From Tritrichomonas musculus (lineage: Eukaryota; Parabasalia; Tritrichomonadida; Tritrichomonadidae): DNA of 64,000 bases. The notes beneath the pieces were generated by a model that saw only the letters and a program-made list of their open reading frames with translations, searched no databases and had not been told where the DNA came from. A program made the position numbers and the translations under genes. Positions 9,466 through 20,370 of this stretch are shown here, in pieces. Location of the stretch: assembly GCA_039105265.1 (NCBI GenBank), contig JAPFFF010000006.1, forward strand, positions 2,914,001 to 2,978,000, in the 5' to 3' direction. Within the stretch, counting starts at the first letter, position 1; every line of letters starts with the position of its first letter.

Positions 9466-10369
9466 AGAGGTGAGACTGCGAAATTTTAAATGAACTTTTT
9501 TCGGAATAATAATCAACAAAATTAAAAATAAATTAAAAATATAGTATTATGGTGTTGTCACCTTTTCATATCATATACTTTTTTTTAGATTTAATCAAAA
9601 AAAATTGAAATTGTATTGATATTTCAAAATGTCATAATTCATATATTCGTCATTATTTTTTCTTTTCAACCATTAAATTGCATTTGTATATAGATTATCT
9701 CTATTTTTTAATAAGAAAGCTATTCAATAAATGCGTTTTTGGAGAAAATTCAAAAAAATATTTTTCAATTTAAAGAGAAATTTTCTTCTATATTAAAGAT
9801 CAAAGGGATAACTATAGTTTATCTCTTAACTTATCTGGTGCAGGCAAACATATCAAAATATTTTTAAAAATTTTTTTACAATTTTAGCTAGGATTGAGGT
9901 TTAATATTGAATATAATTCTATATACGTTAATGATGTAAACTTCACAAATATACCAATAATTTCATTTGTTTTAATTTTGGTATCAACATCACAATAAGT
10001 ATTTATTTTAATATTTATCAATAATTTACCAAACAAATCATGCTTATAATATGATGATAGTTAGTTAAATCATAAAAAATCAAAATTTGATTTATAATTC
10101 TTAGTCGAAGATTTTAATATTATATTCACATCTATATATTAAATATTGATAATTAAATTATTTATTATTTTGAGTAAATGGAATTTTTTTATTAAGATAA
10201 AATTGAAATTATAATTAGATATAAACAATTCAATTTTAAAAATGGATTTATAGCTAAAAATCTGAAAAAAATATTAGTGAAATTATCATAAATAGCATTT
10301 AATTCTGCAATAAGATAATATTTATTAATATTATTAAAAAATACCAAAAATTTTCGCAGCCTCACCTCT
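9466..10369. mobile_element. hAT-like non-autonomous transposon (inner layer)
   Basis: 904 bp with TIR (C)AGAGGTGAGRCTGCGAAA, about 20 bp with one mismatch, continuing into A/T-rich similarity. The 8-bp TSD GTCTAAAC (9458-9465 and 10370-10377) spans the junction between the middle element's end and that element's own TSD, so this was the last insertion. The CAGAGGTG-type terminus and a TSD close to nTCTAGAn are characteristic of hAT elements. No transposase frame is present. Confidence 0.8.
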
Positions 10370-11182
10370 GTCTAAACGTAGGAAACTATGCCGTTTATAA
10401 TTTTTATTAATGGAATGCTATTAAAAATCATTAAATATTGAATATTACACTTTTATTTTTTAAATAGTTATTTTAAAATAATATTTTAATAATTTAAATC
10501 TGTTAAATTTATTAATATTATTATTTTTCGCGAGAAATTTATATTCTTTTTTACAAAAATTGAGAACTTTACACGATTTTCTCTCAAATTTAAACACTTT
10601 GTTTCTCTTTGATTTTATAACAGATTTTTGAATATTTTGTCAAGCCATTATTATATGCAGTATTTTATAAGATATCATATTTTCATTAAATTCTGTGCGC
10701 TACATTTTTTGAAATGAAAAATTAATCAGATATTTCAACGATTTTATTGAAATAATCGATTTTTAACTGACAATTTTTATAATTATAAAATTATTTGATA
10801 TTATTTCCATGAATTACTATAATTGCCGAAATTTTCACATTCATTAAATAATGCAATGCAATCTTCAAAAGTCCATAACCCATGAATACATAGTATGTGT
10901 TGCATAATTAAAATAAATACACAATATTTTTAAGATAAAAATATTAATATATTTCATTAATTTCCAACTTTTTACGAAAAAATACTAATAGGTTAAATAT
11001 TTACTTATTACGATCAATATTTGAATTCAAAAATAGTTTTTTTATTTATATATATCTTATCTTCCAGCGCATAAATCACAATATAATTAATAATTTAAAT
11101 TTAATATCTATTAATAAATATTTAAATTGATTTATAAATATTTTTGTTATGAATTTCATAGTTACCTACGTTCTATCAAAAT

Positions 11183-13416
11183 TGTTAAAAAAAAAAAATT
11201 TATCGTAAAATTTATTCTATTCAAAAAATTCAATTATTATTTGAAAAATAAAATAAACATATACCATCCATTATCGAATAATATCTAATAAACATATAAT
11301 AAATAATATTTAGAATAATATTAAAAATAATGTTATGCATATAAAATAGATTTCTAAAAAAAATCCTACTCCTCCCCCCTCTGAATTGGTTATATCTCTT
11401 TGGAAAATTTTGGACAAAAAAGAAGATAAATAAGATTCTTTAAAAAAACTATTATTTTTATCCATCATTGTTATCCTCACAAATTTTTTTTTTGAATCTG
11501 GTGGCCAAACTTAAAAATGCTTCCTGAATAAAAATATATTGCAAAGATGACGGTAAACATGAATTTATGGCTTTAAAGTTTGATCAAAAATTTAAAAATT
11601 ATGATTTCAGAAGCAAGATTTCTGTCATTCCGATTTTTTGGAAAATAGCATCAATTGGTTAGAAACAAGCTGATATAAAGGACTGAAAGAATGGCAGCTA
11701 TCCCACATTTGATATTTTTGCCATTTAATATTTATATAGTGAACGTTTTTCAAGTTCAAATTAGCCATCAAAACGTACTTTATGCAACGATTCTTCTCCT
11801 TTATAACGAAAATTAAAAAGAATTGAAGCCATTGTAACACATATATTTCAACATTAGTAATAAGTCACAGAATTTTTATTGCCCAGCTGTTTGATTTTGC
11901 ATCATTCCCAAAAAAAGCTAAAAAGGCTTTGAAAAAACTATACTTTATTATAATAAATATTTCTTTTTTACATTATTTATATTTATGTCATTTTACTCCA
12001 TTAAAATTTCTGAAATAAAATCTCGGAAAAAATGAAAAAAATGTGTGTAAAAACTTTTTCAAAGCGTTTGAGAGAAAATCTTTGATATTTATTTATTGAT
12101 TAAAAATGTAGAAAAGTACTTTGAAAAAAGTATCAATCATTAATTTTGACGTGCTTAAATAAATAAAAGGCCTTTTTGTACCCAAACATAAGTAAAATCA
12201 TTGTTATAAATTTTCTTAATTTAATTAGCAAAAACAATTACATTAATGCTCATATATTATGCTATTTGTAAATAAAAAAAAGATCTTTTCCTCTCAAGTT
12301 AATGTTATATATATAACATTCTTTGTATTTGTCATTGCTAACGTTGATTGCTTCTTCCATGCAATGTTCGAGATTCTTATATAAAAAAATGAACAATTTG
12401 TGTAAAAACTAGTTGGAGCGATAGTACAAGCATATATAAATGTTTTCTTATCATTTTCTGTCATGTAGGCGACATATGGGAGATGAACACTTCTGGTAAT
12501 TTAGTGTACAAGGTCTATCAAAGAAATGTATTATTACCGTCGATTTGGAATGGAAATTGAGTGTTTTAGATCTTAAGACATAAACCAACTATCTTATTCA
12601 TTCTTGATTATCATCATCAGTTAAAGCCTAACAGCATTTTGCTTTTTCATAGAAAATTTTCTACACTTTTCCCTCCACTTTTTGAGAAAATTTTATCATT
12701 CAAAAAGTGGGGAAATGTAAAAAAAATTGAATAAAAATAATGAAAGCTTTTATTATTCCACTTTCAAATGGAGAAGCAGGAAAACCGATAGAAATTTCTA
12801 TCAAACCCGATTTTCTAAACTTTTCTATCAAAGCCGATAGAAATTTCTATCAAAAAGTGGAGAGGCAGGAAAACCAATTTTCTAAATTATTGTCCCTGGA
12901 CTACTTTTATTGTAACTGAAAAAATAGCAACTACTGAAATGGATTAATAAACATCCTTGATATAAGTAAAAGAGTATTACCTTAAAAGCATTTGAAGAAT
13001 TGGCAAAAATATAATATGTGTTTCCATTTAATACTAAGATTTGATAATAATATGTATTTCCATAAAAAAATTCATTATTTGTAAATATCATTTTTAAATG
13101 ATTAATAATTAGTTTTATTTTTTATAACATTTAAAAAAATTAACTTTGTTGATTATTTAGTTATCATTATTATATCTAATTTTTCATAATAACTTGTTGA
13201 ACAAGCTAAATAGTAACACAAATCAAATTATTGCTCAATTAAACAATAATTGGAAGAATCAAATAATAATTATTAAAATATATACAATGATTTACATAAC
13301 AAAAAAAAATATATTTTGCGATTTTAAACCTTTTTTTGATTTGATTCTCATCCAAAAAATTTATTCTTTAATTCTCTCATTGAACCATTGAAAAAGTTAT
13401 AAGAATGAATTTCAAA
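11183..13416. other. Gene-free AT-rich stretch with local hairpin cluster
   Basis: No gene found. 11395-11425 holds an unoccupied-site paralogue of the 6488 element. At about 11360 there is a short C-rich patch (CCTCCCCCCTCTG). 12675-12710 is a hairpin with arms CCACTTTTTGA and TCAAAAAGTGG. 12787-12802 and 12836-12851 are two copies of the perfect palindrome GATAGAAATTTCTATC, each within a longer repeat whose units share GCAGGAAAACC. A weak minus-strand frame at 11625-11840 has no convincing similarity. Confidence 0.5.
12675..12890. repeat. Cluster of palindromes and short repeats
   Basis: Contains the hairpin 12675-12710 (11-bp arms), two identical 16-bp palindromes (12787-12802, 12836-12851) and repeated GCAGGAAAACC-type units ending in a TTTTCTAAA word. 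It probably derives from the ends of a small transposon. No TSD could be fixed. Confidence 0.5.
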
Positions 13417-14454
13417 CTGGGTTTCCCTGTCCAGTGAGGTGAATAGCCAAGTTTGACTTTTTGAGGCATTTCTCGTTATTTCATATGGACAGCAGACCGT
13501 TTTATTGTATTCAAAAAAAAATGTAAAGTTATGAATTATTTGAGAAAAAGTGTCCATTTAACGGTTTATTTTTATTCTGAAAATGTCCAAAATAGCCAAA
13601 ATTGAATGTTCTCATTCAATCAAGGCTAGTCTCACAATAAATATAAAGAATTTTAATTAAATAATTTTTCATAATAATATATAAAATGTATAAATCGCAA
13701 AAAAAATAAAAAATTATTTTGTCATTAAGAAAAGTTGAATGAATCTTTCAATTTATTTGGCTTGACCAATTATATTCAATCTTTATTTGTTTTATAAATT
13801 CATTTCTAAAATAATCTTTTGAAATTATATTTTTAATAAATTTTGTTCTATAATTTGTATTATTCTAGATCAATGTGATTAATCGATTGGTCATATTTAC
13901 TGATAGAGAATATTGACAGAAAATATCACATGTAATTAAGTTTTACCTTGAAAAGATTGCAATGATAATTTTTTTTCAATTCTGCTTATTTTAGAGTACA
14001 ATTCATATTTATAATTGAATTATAATGTTTTATAAAATAAAATATTGTTTTTTTATATTATTAAATTTAGAAATGTTAAAGATATTCTTTATTTTTTGAA
14101 TTTTATATAGATTGTAGCATAAACTTTTTGAGATATTTTTATTTTATTACTTTGAAAAATGATAGTAATTGTTTGAAATATTTCAATGTAGATATTTTTT
14201 TGAATGTTTTTTTATTTTGTTAAAGAAAGACAAATTTTTTATTAAATTTTGCATCTATTGTATTATTCAAAAATATTGGAGGAGGAAAAAAGCTAAATGT
14301 CCATAAGATTTTAATGGACATTTTTTCTCAAATAATTCATAACTTTACATTTTTTTTTGAATACAATAAAACGGTCTGCTGTCCATATGAAATAACGAGA
14401 AATGCCTCAAAAAGTCAAACTTGGCTATTCACCTCACTGGACAGGGAAACCCAG
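13417..14454. mobile_element. Transposon with 142-bp TIRs, no ORF
   Basis: 1,038 bp. Arms 13417-13558 and 14313-14454 are near-perfect inverted copies beginning CTGGGTTTCCCTGTCCAG. Flanked by the 8-bp direct repeat ATTTCAAA (13409-13416, 14455-14462). The interior is AT-rich and non-coding. Long TIRs on a short body are typical of Mutator-like non-autonomous elements, although the duplication reads as 8 rather than 9 bp. The near identity of the arms suggests a fairly recent insertion or arm-to-arm conversion. Confidence 0.8.
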
Positions 14455-14462
14455 ATTTCAAA

Positions 14463-14958
14463 CAAGAATGTATGACATTCTGAAGTTTATTTCTAGAAAT
14501 CATGCAATATATTTTTTACAAATATTAGATTTCATTTACATAAGCTTTTTCATCCAATACAATTCATAAAATATCATTATTATCAAATCAAATATTTCTA
14601 ATATTATTTGAAATATTCTTAAAAAACAAAATAAATTTAAAAAATACTTAGTAATCCTTTAGGCTACAGTAATATTATTATATAATATATTAATGACTTT
14701 ATTAAATGCTTGAAGTGAAAAATTTTTTATATATATGTTGTGTAAGACTTTTCTTTAATCAATTATTATCATTTAATTGATAGATAAAAACCTTTGATCA
14801 TACAAATGGTTGGAAAAAATTATATATGCTAATTTTCTTCAGTTTTCAATACAAAATCTTTTCGTCAACAACTTTTTCAAGCCTGATTGTGTTGGCCATT
14901 CATTCAAATTTTTCGTTTTTCAGAAAATTTTTGAATAATAACAGAATATATTATTGAA
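14463..14958. other. Upstream region of the kinase-Sel1 gene
   Basis: About 500 bp of AT-rich DNA, no repeats or genes. It presumably contains the promoter, but no unambiguous initiator lies near the ATG. Confidence 0.4.
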
Positions 14959-17900
14959 ATGTGCACTCGAGTTGATTTATCCAAATTTGAAATTCTCCAA
15001 AAGATAGGCGAAGGAGGATTTGGCAAAGTATATATGATTAAAGAAAAAGCGTCAGGAATAATTTATGCAGTCAAAGTTTCAATTCTTTCATTAGACGAAT
15101 TATCAGAAATATCTTTAGGATATTTATTACGAGAAATTAATATTATATCCAAATTAAACCATCCATCGATTTTAAAATACAAAGGATATAGTCCATATTT
15201 TAAAAAAAATAAAAATCCTTGCATTATAACCGAATACTTACCAAATGGCTCATTAAACGATATTATAAATTTAGAAAGAAGAGGTTTCTGTAAAGATGAA
15301 TGGAATGAAACTCGCAAATTAATTAATATATATGGGATTGCCTCAGCTATGTCATTTTTACATTCCCATGAAATTATTCATCGCGATTTAAAGCCAGAAA
15401 ATATTTTAATGGATGAATATTTATTACCAAAAATATCAGATTTCGGTCTCTCAAAGATAAAACATGAACACGATGAAAGCATAACATTAGAATCTGATGT
15501 AGATTTTAAAGGTACTCCACTTTATGCAGCACCAGAAATATGGGAAAATTATCAATATTCCAAAGCTTCAGATGTTTATGCGTTTGCTTTTATTGTCTAT
15601 GAAATTGTTTCTTGTGAAGAACCATTTAAAGGCTGCAATTTTTTCGAAATTGTATATAATATAAGTATTCAAAAACGACCAGAATTGGATGGAATTCCAG
15701 AGCCATATCAAAACTTGATTGAATTTTGTTGGAGTCAAAATCCAGCCGATCGTCCTTCATTTGATCAAATTGTCAAAAAATTAAAAAAAGACAAAAGCTT
15801 TATAACTGAATTAGTTGATGAAGTTGACTTTGAAGACTATGTAAATTACATTGATAATTATCAGAAGACATTTGATACTAATCAAAGAACCCTTAGAATT
15901 GATCAATTCATTACACGCGAATCAGAGACGTTTAAAAAAGTTTCAATTGATGAAAAATTGATACAAAAACAAAGAGAAGAAATTGAAGAAGAAGAAAAAG
16001 AAAAAAGAAAAATTGAAGTTAACTTAAATTATAAGAAAAAAGATGATGATTTACCTTTTGAATTCCCTAAAAATAAAGACCCAAATGTAGAAAAAGCGCG
16101 AAATTTATTGAGAACTAAATTAAAAAATGCAATTCCGAAAGCTATTCCAAGAATTCTTTATCATTATGCAACCTTTATGAAAACAGGATGCGTTTATCCC
16201 ATCAATTTGAAAGAATCAACGTCATTTTATAAAATTTCAGCTGATCTTGGCTATGCAAAAGCAATGACACAATACGGCATAGCTTTATTTAGTGGAGATG
16301 GAGTTGAAATTGATGTTCGTGAAGGAGTGAAATATTATAAAATGGCAATTGAAAAAGGCGATAACGATGCGATGCTTTTATATGCACATTTACTCAGTGA
16401 AGGAGAGATACTTAAACAAAACTATGAAAAAGCTTTAATATATTATAAAAAGGCAGTTGAAAATGGAAACACTCGTGCTTTAAATAACATTGGATTGATG
16501 TATTTAAAAGGTTTGGGAACTAAAGTGAATTATCAAAAAGCACTCCATTATTTTGAAGAAGCTGCTGAAAATGGGGACAAACTTGGCTATAATAATCTTG
16601 CATTGATGTATAAAGAAGGATTTGGAGTTGAAGTCGATATGGAAAAATCATTCAAATATGAAAAGAAATCAGCTGATCTTGGCTATAATCAAGCTATGTA
16701 TAATATTGGATTTTTATATGACAATGGAATTGGCACCGAAGTAAATTATGAAAAAGCATTAGAATATTATTCAAATGCAGCTGAAAATGGCCACGCAACA
16801 GCTGTTAATAACATTGGATTCATGTATATGAATGGACATGGAGTTCAAGCTGATCCAAAAGAAGCTTTTCGATATTTCCAAAAAGCTGCAAAAATGGGAA
16901 GTACTGAAGCATATAGAAATTTAGGCAATTTATATCGCCAGGGAATCGGATGTGAATTAGATACTAAGAAATCATTCGATTGCTTTAAAAAAGCAGTTAA
17001 ATTAGGTGATAAAAAAAGTGTTGCTGGCATTAATTTTATATTGGCATCTGATCCGACAAATAAGAAATTCAATGATGAAATGATAGAATATGTTCATCAA
17101 TGTGCCAAATCAGATAATGAATGGGCAATGCTTTTATATGGCTTATTGCTTTTTCAAGGCGTTTTTATTCCTCAAGATTATAAAAAAGCTCGTTTTTACA
17201 TGAAAAGTGCTGCTGATGAAGGAATTCCTGAGGCAATGGACCAATACGCTATTTGCTGTAAAGATGGAATTGGTAAAGAACCCGATTATGAAGAAGCACT
17301 TAAATATTTTAAATTGGCCGCTGATAAAGGATGTTCGGAAGCAATTTATAATCTTGGAATAATGTATCAAAAAGGTTTGGGTGTAAAAGCAAATGCAAAA
17401 AAGGCTTCCCAATACTTAGAAAAAGCAGCTGAACTTGGCTTTGAACCTCCAAAAGATGTGAAAGAAAATGAAGTTGTTGTCAACAATGATGAACCACAAA
17501 CCAAAGAATATTTTAAATTGGCGACCGAAAACTTCGATATTGAAGCCTTCTTCACTTTATTAGTAATGTATAAAAAAAGATTGATTGATGATGCTGTTTT
17601 AGGAAATGCATTTACTATTTTTAAGAAAGCAGCAGACTCTGGTAACGTCAATGCAATGCTTTTCACAGGTGCAATGTATGAAGATGGATTGGTGACAGAA
17701 GTTGATTACGAAAAAGCATTCCAATATTATAACAAAGCAGCCCAAAAAGGCCAGCCTTTGGCAATGAGCAACATTGGATCAATGAATTTAAAAGGATTAG
17801 GAATGCCTGTCAACTATAAAAATGCAATTAAATACTACCAAATGGCTGCTGAAAAAGACTGTCCAATAGCATTTAAAAACTTGGGTGTTTTATATCAGAC

Positions 17901-19740
17901 AGGACAAGGTGTTGAAGTTAACATTGAAAAGGCTATTGCATACTACAGGAAAGCATCAGAACTAGGCGAACAAACATCTATTGATAACATTGGCCATATT
18001 TTATTGACTGCCGAAATAAGAAAAGATTTACAAGCAGAATTGTTTGAATTTGTACATCAAAAAGCAGACTCTGGCGATCCTGCTGCTATGTTCATATTAG
18101 GCACGGTTTTGGCATATGGTGACATTGTTCCAAAAGACATTGAAAAAGGAACCAAATACATCAAAATGTCAGCTGAAAATGATAATCCAAAAGGGGTTTA
18201 TATGTGTGGAGTTTTCTATAGGAGTGGAGATGGAGTTGATGTTAATCCAGAAAAAGCATTCGAATACTTTAAAAAGGCATATCAACTTGGTAACGAAGAT
18301 GGAATGAAAATGATAAATGAAATGATAAAGAATAATGAAATATCTTGTAATGATGAAGAAAAAATAAAATTCATTAAAGAATCAGCATATGTTGGTGACA
18401 CTGAGGCATTAAATGCATATGGTTACCTTTTAAAAAATAATAAATCAATTTTAAAAGAACTGGTAATTGAAGCAGAAAATGGAGTCATTGCAGCAATGAG
18501 AACTTATGGATATTGTATAAAATTTGACAATATATCCACCTCTAAAAGATACCTCGAAGCAGCAGCCAATCAAGGAGACAAAATGTCCAAAGCAATTTTG
18601 GATGATATAAATGAACATTCATATAGTTTTCGATTAGATGATTTAATAGATGAACTAAATAATAATTTTAACAATAATAATAATAACAATAATGATAACA
18701 ACAATAATGATAACAACAATAATGATAGTGAGTTTCATTCTTCAAATCCTTCTTTACAAAGTCTTAAAATACTCGCTGATGCAGGTGATGCAAATGCAAA
18801 GTTTACATATGCTCTTGCAGTTTATAAGTTATCCAACGATGAAAATAAAGACAAAGAAACATCACGCTATTTCAAAATGGCTGCAGATGCAGGATTCACT
18901 CAAGCAAAGTTTTGTTATGCACTGAATCTTTACTCAGGAAAAGGCGTTGCGGTTAATCATCAAGCAGCATATCGATACTTCAAAGAAGCATCGGATGAAG
19001 GATTTGATGATGCAACTTCAGTTTCTGCTTTTATGATAGACAAAGGAATCGGCGTAAAAGCAAATCCTGATGAAGCCCTCAGGATGTATCAAAGTGTGAT
19101 GGAAAAAGGAAATTTAAAAGCAATTAACAATTTCACTGTAAAAATATACAAGGGTTGCAAATTAGCAGGAAGAAACCTTAATATAACGATGTATAATCTA
19201 TTTAAAACTGCTGCTGAACAATCAGATAATCCAATTATTAGGTTTAATTTTGCATATTTGGCCCAAAACGATTTTGGTACGCAAATTAATAAAAGAGAAG
19301 CTTGTCGTTATTATAAATTAGCAGCTGATTCGGGTGATGTAAATGCAATGATTTCATATGCAAAAATGGTTGAAAAAGGAATTGGCACTCCTAGAAACAT
19401 AGAAGAAGCTCAGCATTACTATCAAATGAGTCGAGATCGAGAAACAATTAAAAAATCTATTGATTTTCATCTGTTGTCTTTCATGGAATATATAACTCCG
19501 GTCAAATATGAGGCTAGAGTTCCAAAAAGAGGAGACAAATTGGATGACGATATTTCAATCTCAAGCGAATCTGGTGAATTGGAAAGAGATACTCAGCTTG
19601 AATTGGAACCAGCAGAAAAGAAACCTTATATAAGCAAATGCTGCGTTGGCTGCAGTATCGTTTGGGGAATAATTGTTCTTGGCATTATTGGACTAATCAT
19701 TTTTACTTTTGTCGTTAATGGCATTAATGGAGAGCTTTAA
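14959..19740 (+). CDS. Protein kinase with Sel1 repeats and C-terminal TM anchor
   Basis: 1,593 residues. The kinase domain spans about 9-275: glycine loop GEGGFGKVY (17-25), ATP-binding Lys39 in YAVKV, catalytic HRDLKPEN with Asp143, DFG with Asp161, then APE, so it should be active. It resembles the TKL-like kinases common in parabasalids. An E/K-rich linker (about 335-360) leads into an array of Sel1-like repeats (about 395-1480, many of the A..YF.KAA..G type). The array is interrupted by a poly-Asn/Asp linker near 1235-1260. The C-terminus has a Cys-rich CCVGCS followed by one hydrophobic helix (about 1560-1587), predicting a tail-anchored membrane protein with a cytosolic kinase. The stop merges with TAAAATAAA. 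Substrate unknown. Domain calls are firm. Confidence 0.93.
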   Translation: MCTRVDLSKFEILQKIGEGGFGKVYMIKEKASGIIYAVKVSILSLDELSEISLGYLLREINIISKLNHPSILKYKGYSPYFKKNKNPCIITEYLPNGSLNDIINLERRGFCKDEWNETRKLINIYGIASAMSFLHSHEIIHRDLKPENILMDEYLLPKISDFGLSKIKHEHDESITLESDVDFKGTPLYAAPEIWENYQYSKASDVYAFAFIVYEIVSCEEPFKGCNFFEIVYNISIQKRPELDGIPEPYQNLIEFCWSQNPADRPSFDQIVKKLKKDKSFITELVDEVDFEDYVNYIDNYQKTFDTNQRTLRIDQFITRESETFKKVSIDEKLIQKQREEIEEEEKEKRKIEVNLNYKKKDDDLPFEFPKNKDPNVEKARNLLRTKLKNAIPKAIPRILYHYATFMKTGCVYPINLKESTSFYKISADLGYAKAMTQYGIALFSGDGVEIDVREGVKYYKMAIEKGDNDAMLLYAHLLSEGEILKQNYEKALIYYKKAVENGNTRALNNIGLMYLKGLGTKVNYQKALHYFEEAAENGDKLGYNNLALMYKEGFGVEVDMEKSFKYEKKSADLGYNQAMYNIGFLYDNGIGTEVNYEKALEYYSNAAENGHATAVNNIGFMYMNGHGVQADPKEAFRYFQKAAKMGSTEAYRNLGNLYRQGIGCELDTKKSFDCFKKAVKLGDKKSVAGINFILASDPTNKKFNDEMIEYVHQCAKSDNEWAMLLYGLLLFQGVFIPQDYKKARFYMKSAADEGIPEAMDQYAICCKDGIGKEPDYEEALKYFKLAADKGCSEAIYNLGIMYQKGLGVKANAKKASQYLEKAAELGFEPPKDVKENEVVVNNDEPQTKEYFKLATENFDIEAFFTLLVMYKKRLIDDAVLGNAFTIFKKAADSGNVNAMLFTGAMYEDGLVTEVDYEKAFQYYNKAAQKGQPLAMSNIGSMNLKGLGMPVNYKNAIKYYQMAAEKDCPIAFKNLGVLYQTGQGVEVNIEKAIAYYRKASELGEQTSIDNIGHILLTAEIRKDLQAELFEFVHQKADSGDPAAMFILGTVLAYGDIVPKDIEKGTKYIKMSAENDNPKGVYMCGVFYRSGDGVDVNPEKAFEYFKKAYQLGNEDGMKMINEMIKNNEISCNDEEKIKFIKESAYVGDTEALNAYGYLLKNNKSILKELVIEAENGVIAAMRTYGYCIKFDNISTSKRYLEAAANQGDKMSKAILDDINEHSYSFRLDDLIDELNNNFNNNNNNNNDNNNNDNNNNDSEFHSSNPSLQSLKILADAGDANAKFTYALAVYKLSNDENKDKETSRYFKMAADAGFTQAKFCYALNLYSGKGVAVNHQAAYRYFKEASDEGFDDATSVSAFMIDKGIGVKANPDEALRMYQSVMEKGNLKAINNFTVKIYKGCKLAGRNLNITMYNLFKTAAEQSDNPIIRFNFAYLAQNDFGTQINKREACRYYKLAADSGDVNAMISYAKMVEKGIGTPRNIEEAQHYYQMSRDRETIKKSIDFHLLSFMEYITPVKYEARVPKRGDKLDDDISISSESGELERDTQLELEPAEKKPYISKCCVGCSIVWGIIVLGIIGLIIFTFVVNGINGEL

Positions 19741-20233
19741 AATAAAGTTTTAAATTCATAATCACTTATTTTTTAATAAAACATAAGATTTAAGACAATT
19801 CAAATATTTTAATTACGTATTTCAAAATTCATTTAAGAGAAGCAAACCACACCAAAACAACAATACATACGTATAACAAATAAAAATTTAAAAATATTTT
19901 CAAAAATCGTTTTTATATTCATCTTAATTCCAGACTAAACAAAACAATGTTGTTCAATGTTGAAGTTGAATCGTTGGAAAAAATTGACTTCAGTTATGTT
20001 GATAATCAACGAAATGACTTTATTTTCCTTTAAAAAATTGAATTTGCAATAGACATATGCTGATAAACCTCATTTTTCATAAAAAATCCATTGATACTAA
20101 TTGCTGCTTCCGACAACTTTTCTTTTTTATTCCTAAACAAAATTGATATTAATTCATTTACTGCGTAATATTGGCAACTTGCTGACATTTATGGAGGATA
20201 AGTTGCATTTAAAAATTTGAGAAGTGGGCTTTC

Positions 20234-20370
20234 AGGTGATTCCTCAATAGCTATCTATATGGCATAGTTATTGCAATAATTTTCGCTCTCCTTGTTTACT
20301 TCCTTGTCATTAAGAAGAAGAACGATTCAACATCTTAAACATAAGGTGATTCCTCAATAGCTATCTATAT
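20234..20370 (+). repeat. 27-bp direct repeats flanking a membrane-tail relic
   Basis: AGGTGATTCCTCAATAGCTA plus CTATAT-type ending, at 20234-20260 and again, perfectly, at 20344-20370. The pair encloses the relic at 20261-20338. Confidence 0.7.
20261..20338 (+). pseudogene. Relic of a transmembrane tail
   Basis: 25 codons read GIVIAIIFALLVYFLVIKKK and a short polar end before TAA. This is one hydrophobic helix followed by a basic stop-transfer stretch, like the C-terminal anchors of trichomonad surface proteins. No upstream domain survives. It is only a fragment, and chance cannot be fully excluded. Confidence 0.35.

Larger units (their letters stand above)
8976..11174. mobile_element. DNA transposon, AGAACGTAGG family, copy 1 (outer)
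   Basis: The outermost of three nested elements. The left TIR is AGAACGTAGG, interrupted after 8985, and resumes at 10383 with AAACTATG. The right TIR read inward is AGAACGTAGGTAACTATG, so the original TIR is about 18 bp with one mismatch. The 8-bp TSD ATCAAAAT lies at 8968-8975 and 11175-11182. Without the inner insertions the element is about 800 bp. It has no ORF. A second copy lies at 38034-39008. The TSD length suggests hAT-like, with no transposase to confirm. Confidence 0.8.

Noticed and set aside
13348-13557. 69-residue open frame ending in the TIR of the 13417 element
   Set aside because: Its content is the transposon arm, present inverted on the other side. No independent coding evidence.
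6175-14958. Search for virus-like or Polinton elements in the gene-free block
   Set aside because: No polymerase, integrase, capsid or protease coding text was seen. All delimited elements are short non-autonomous DNA transposons.
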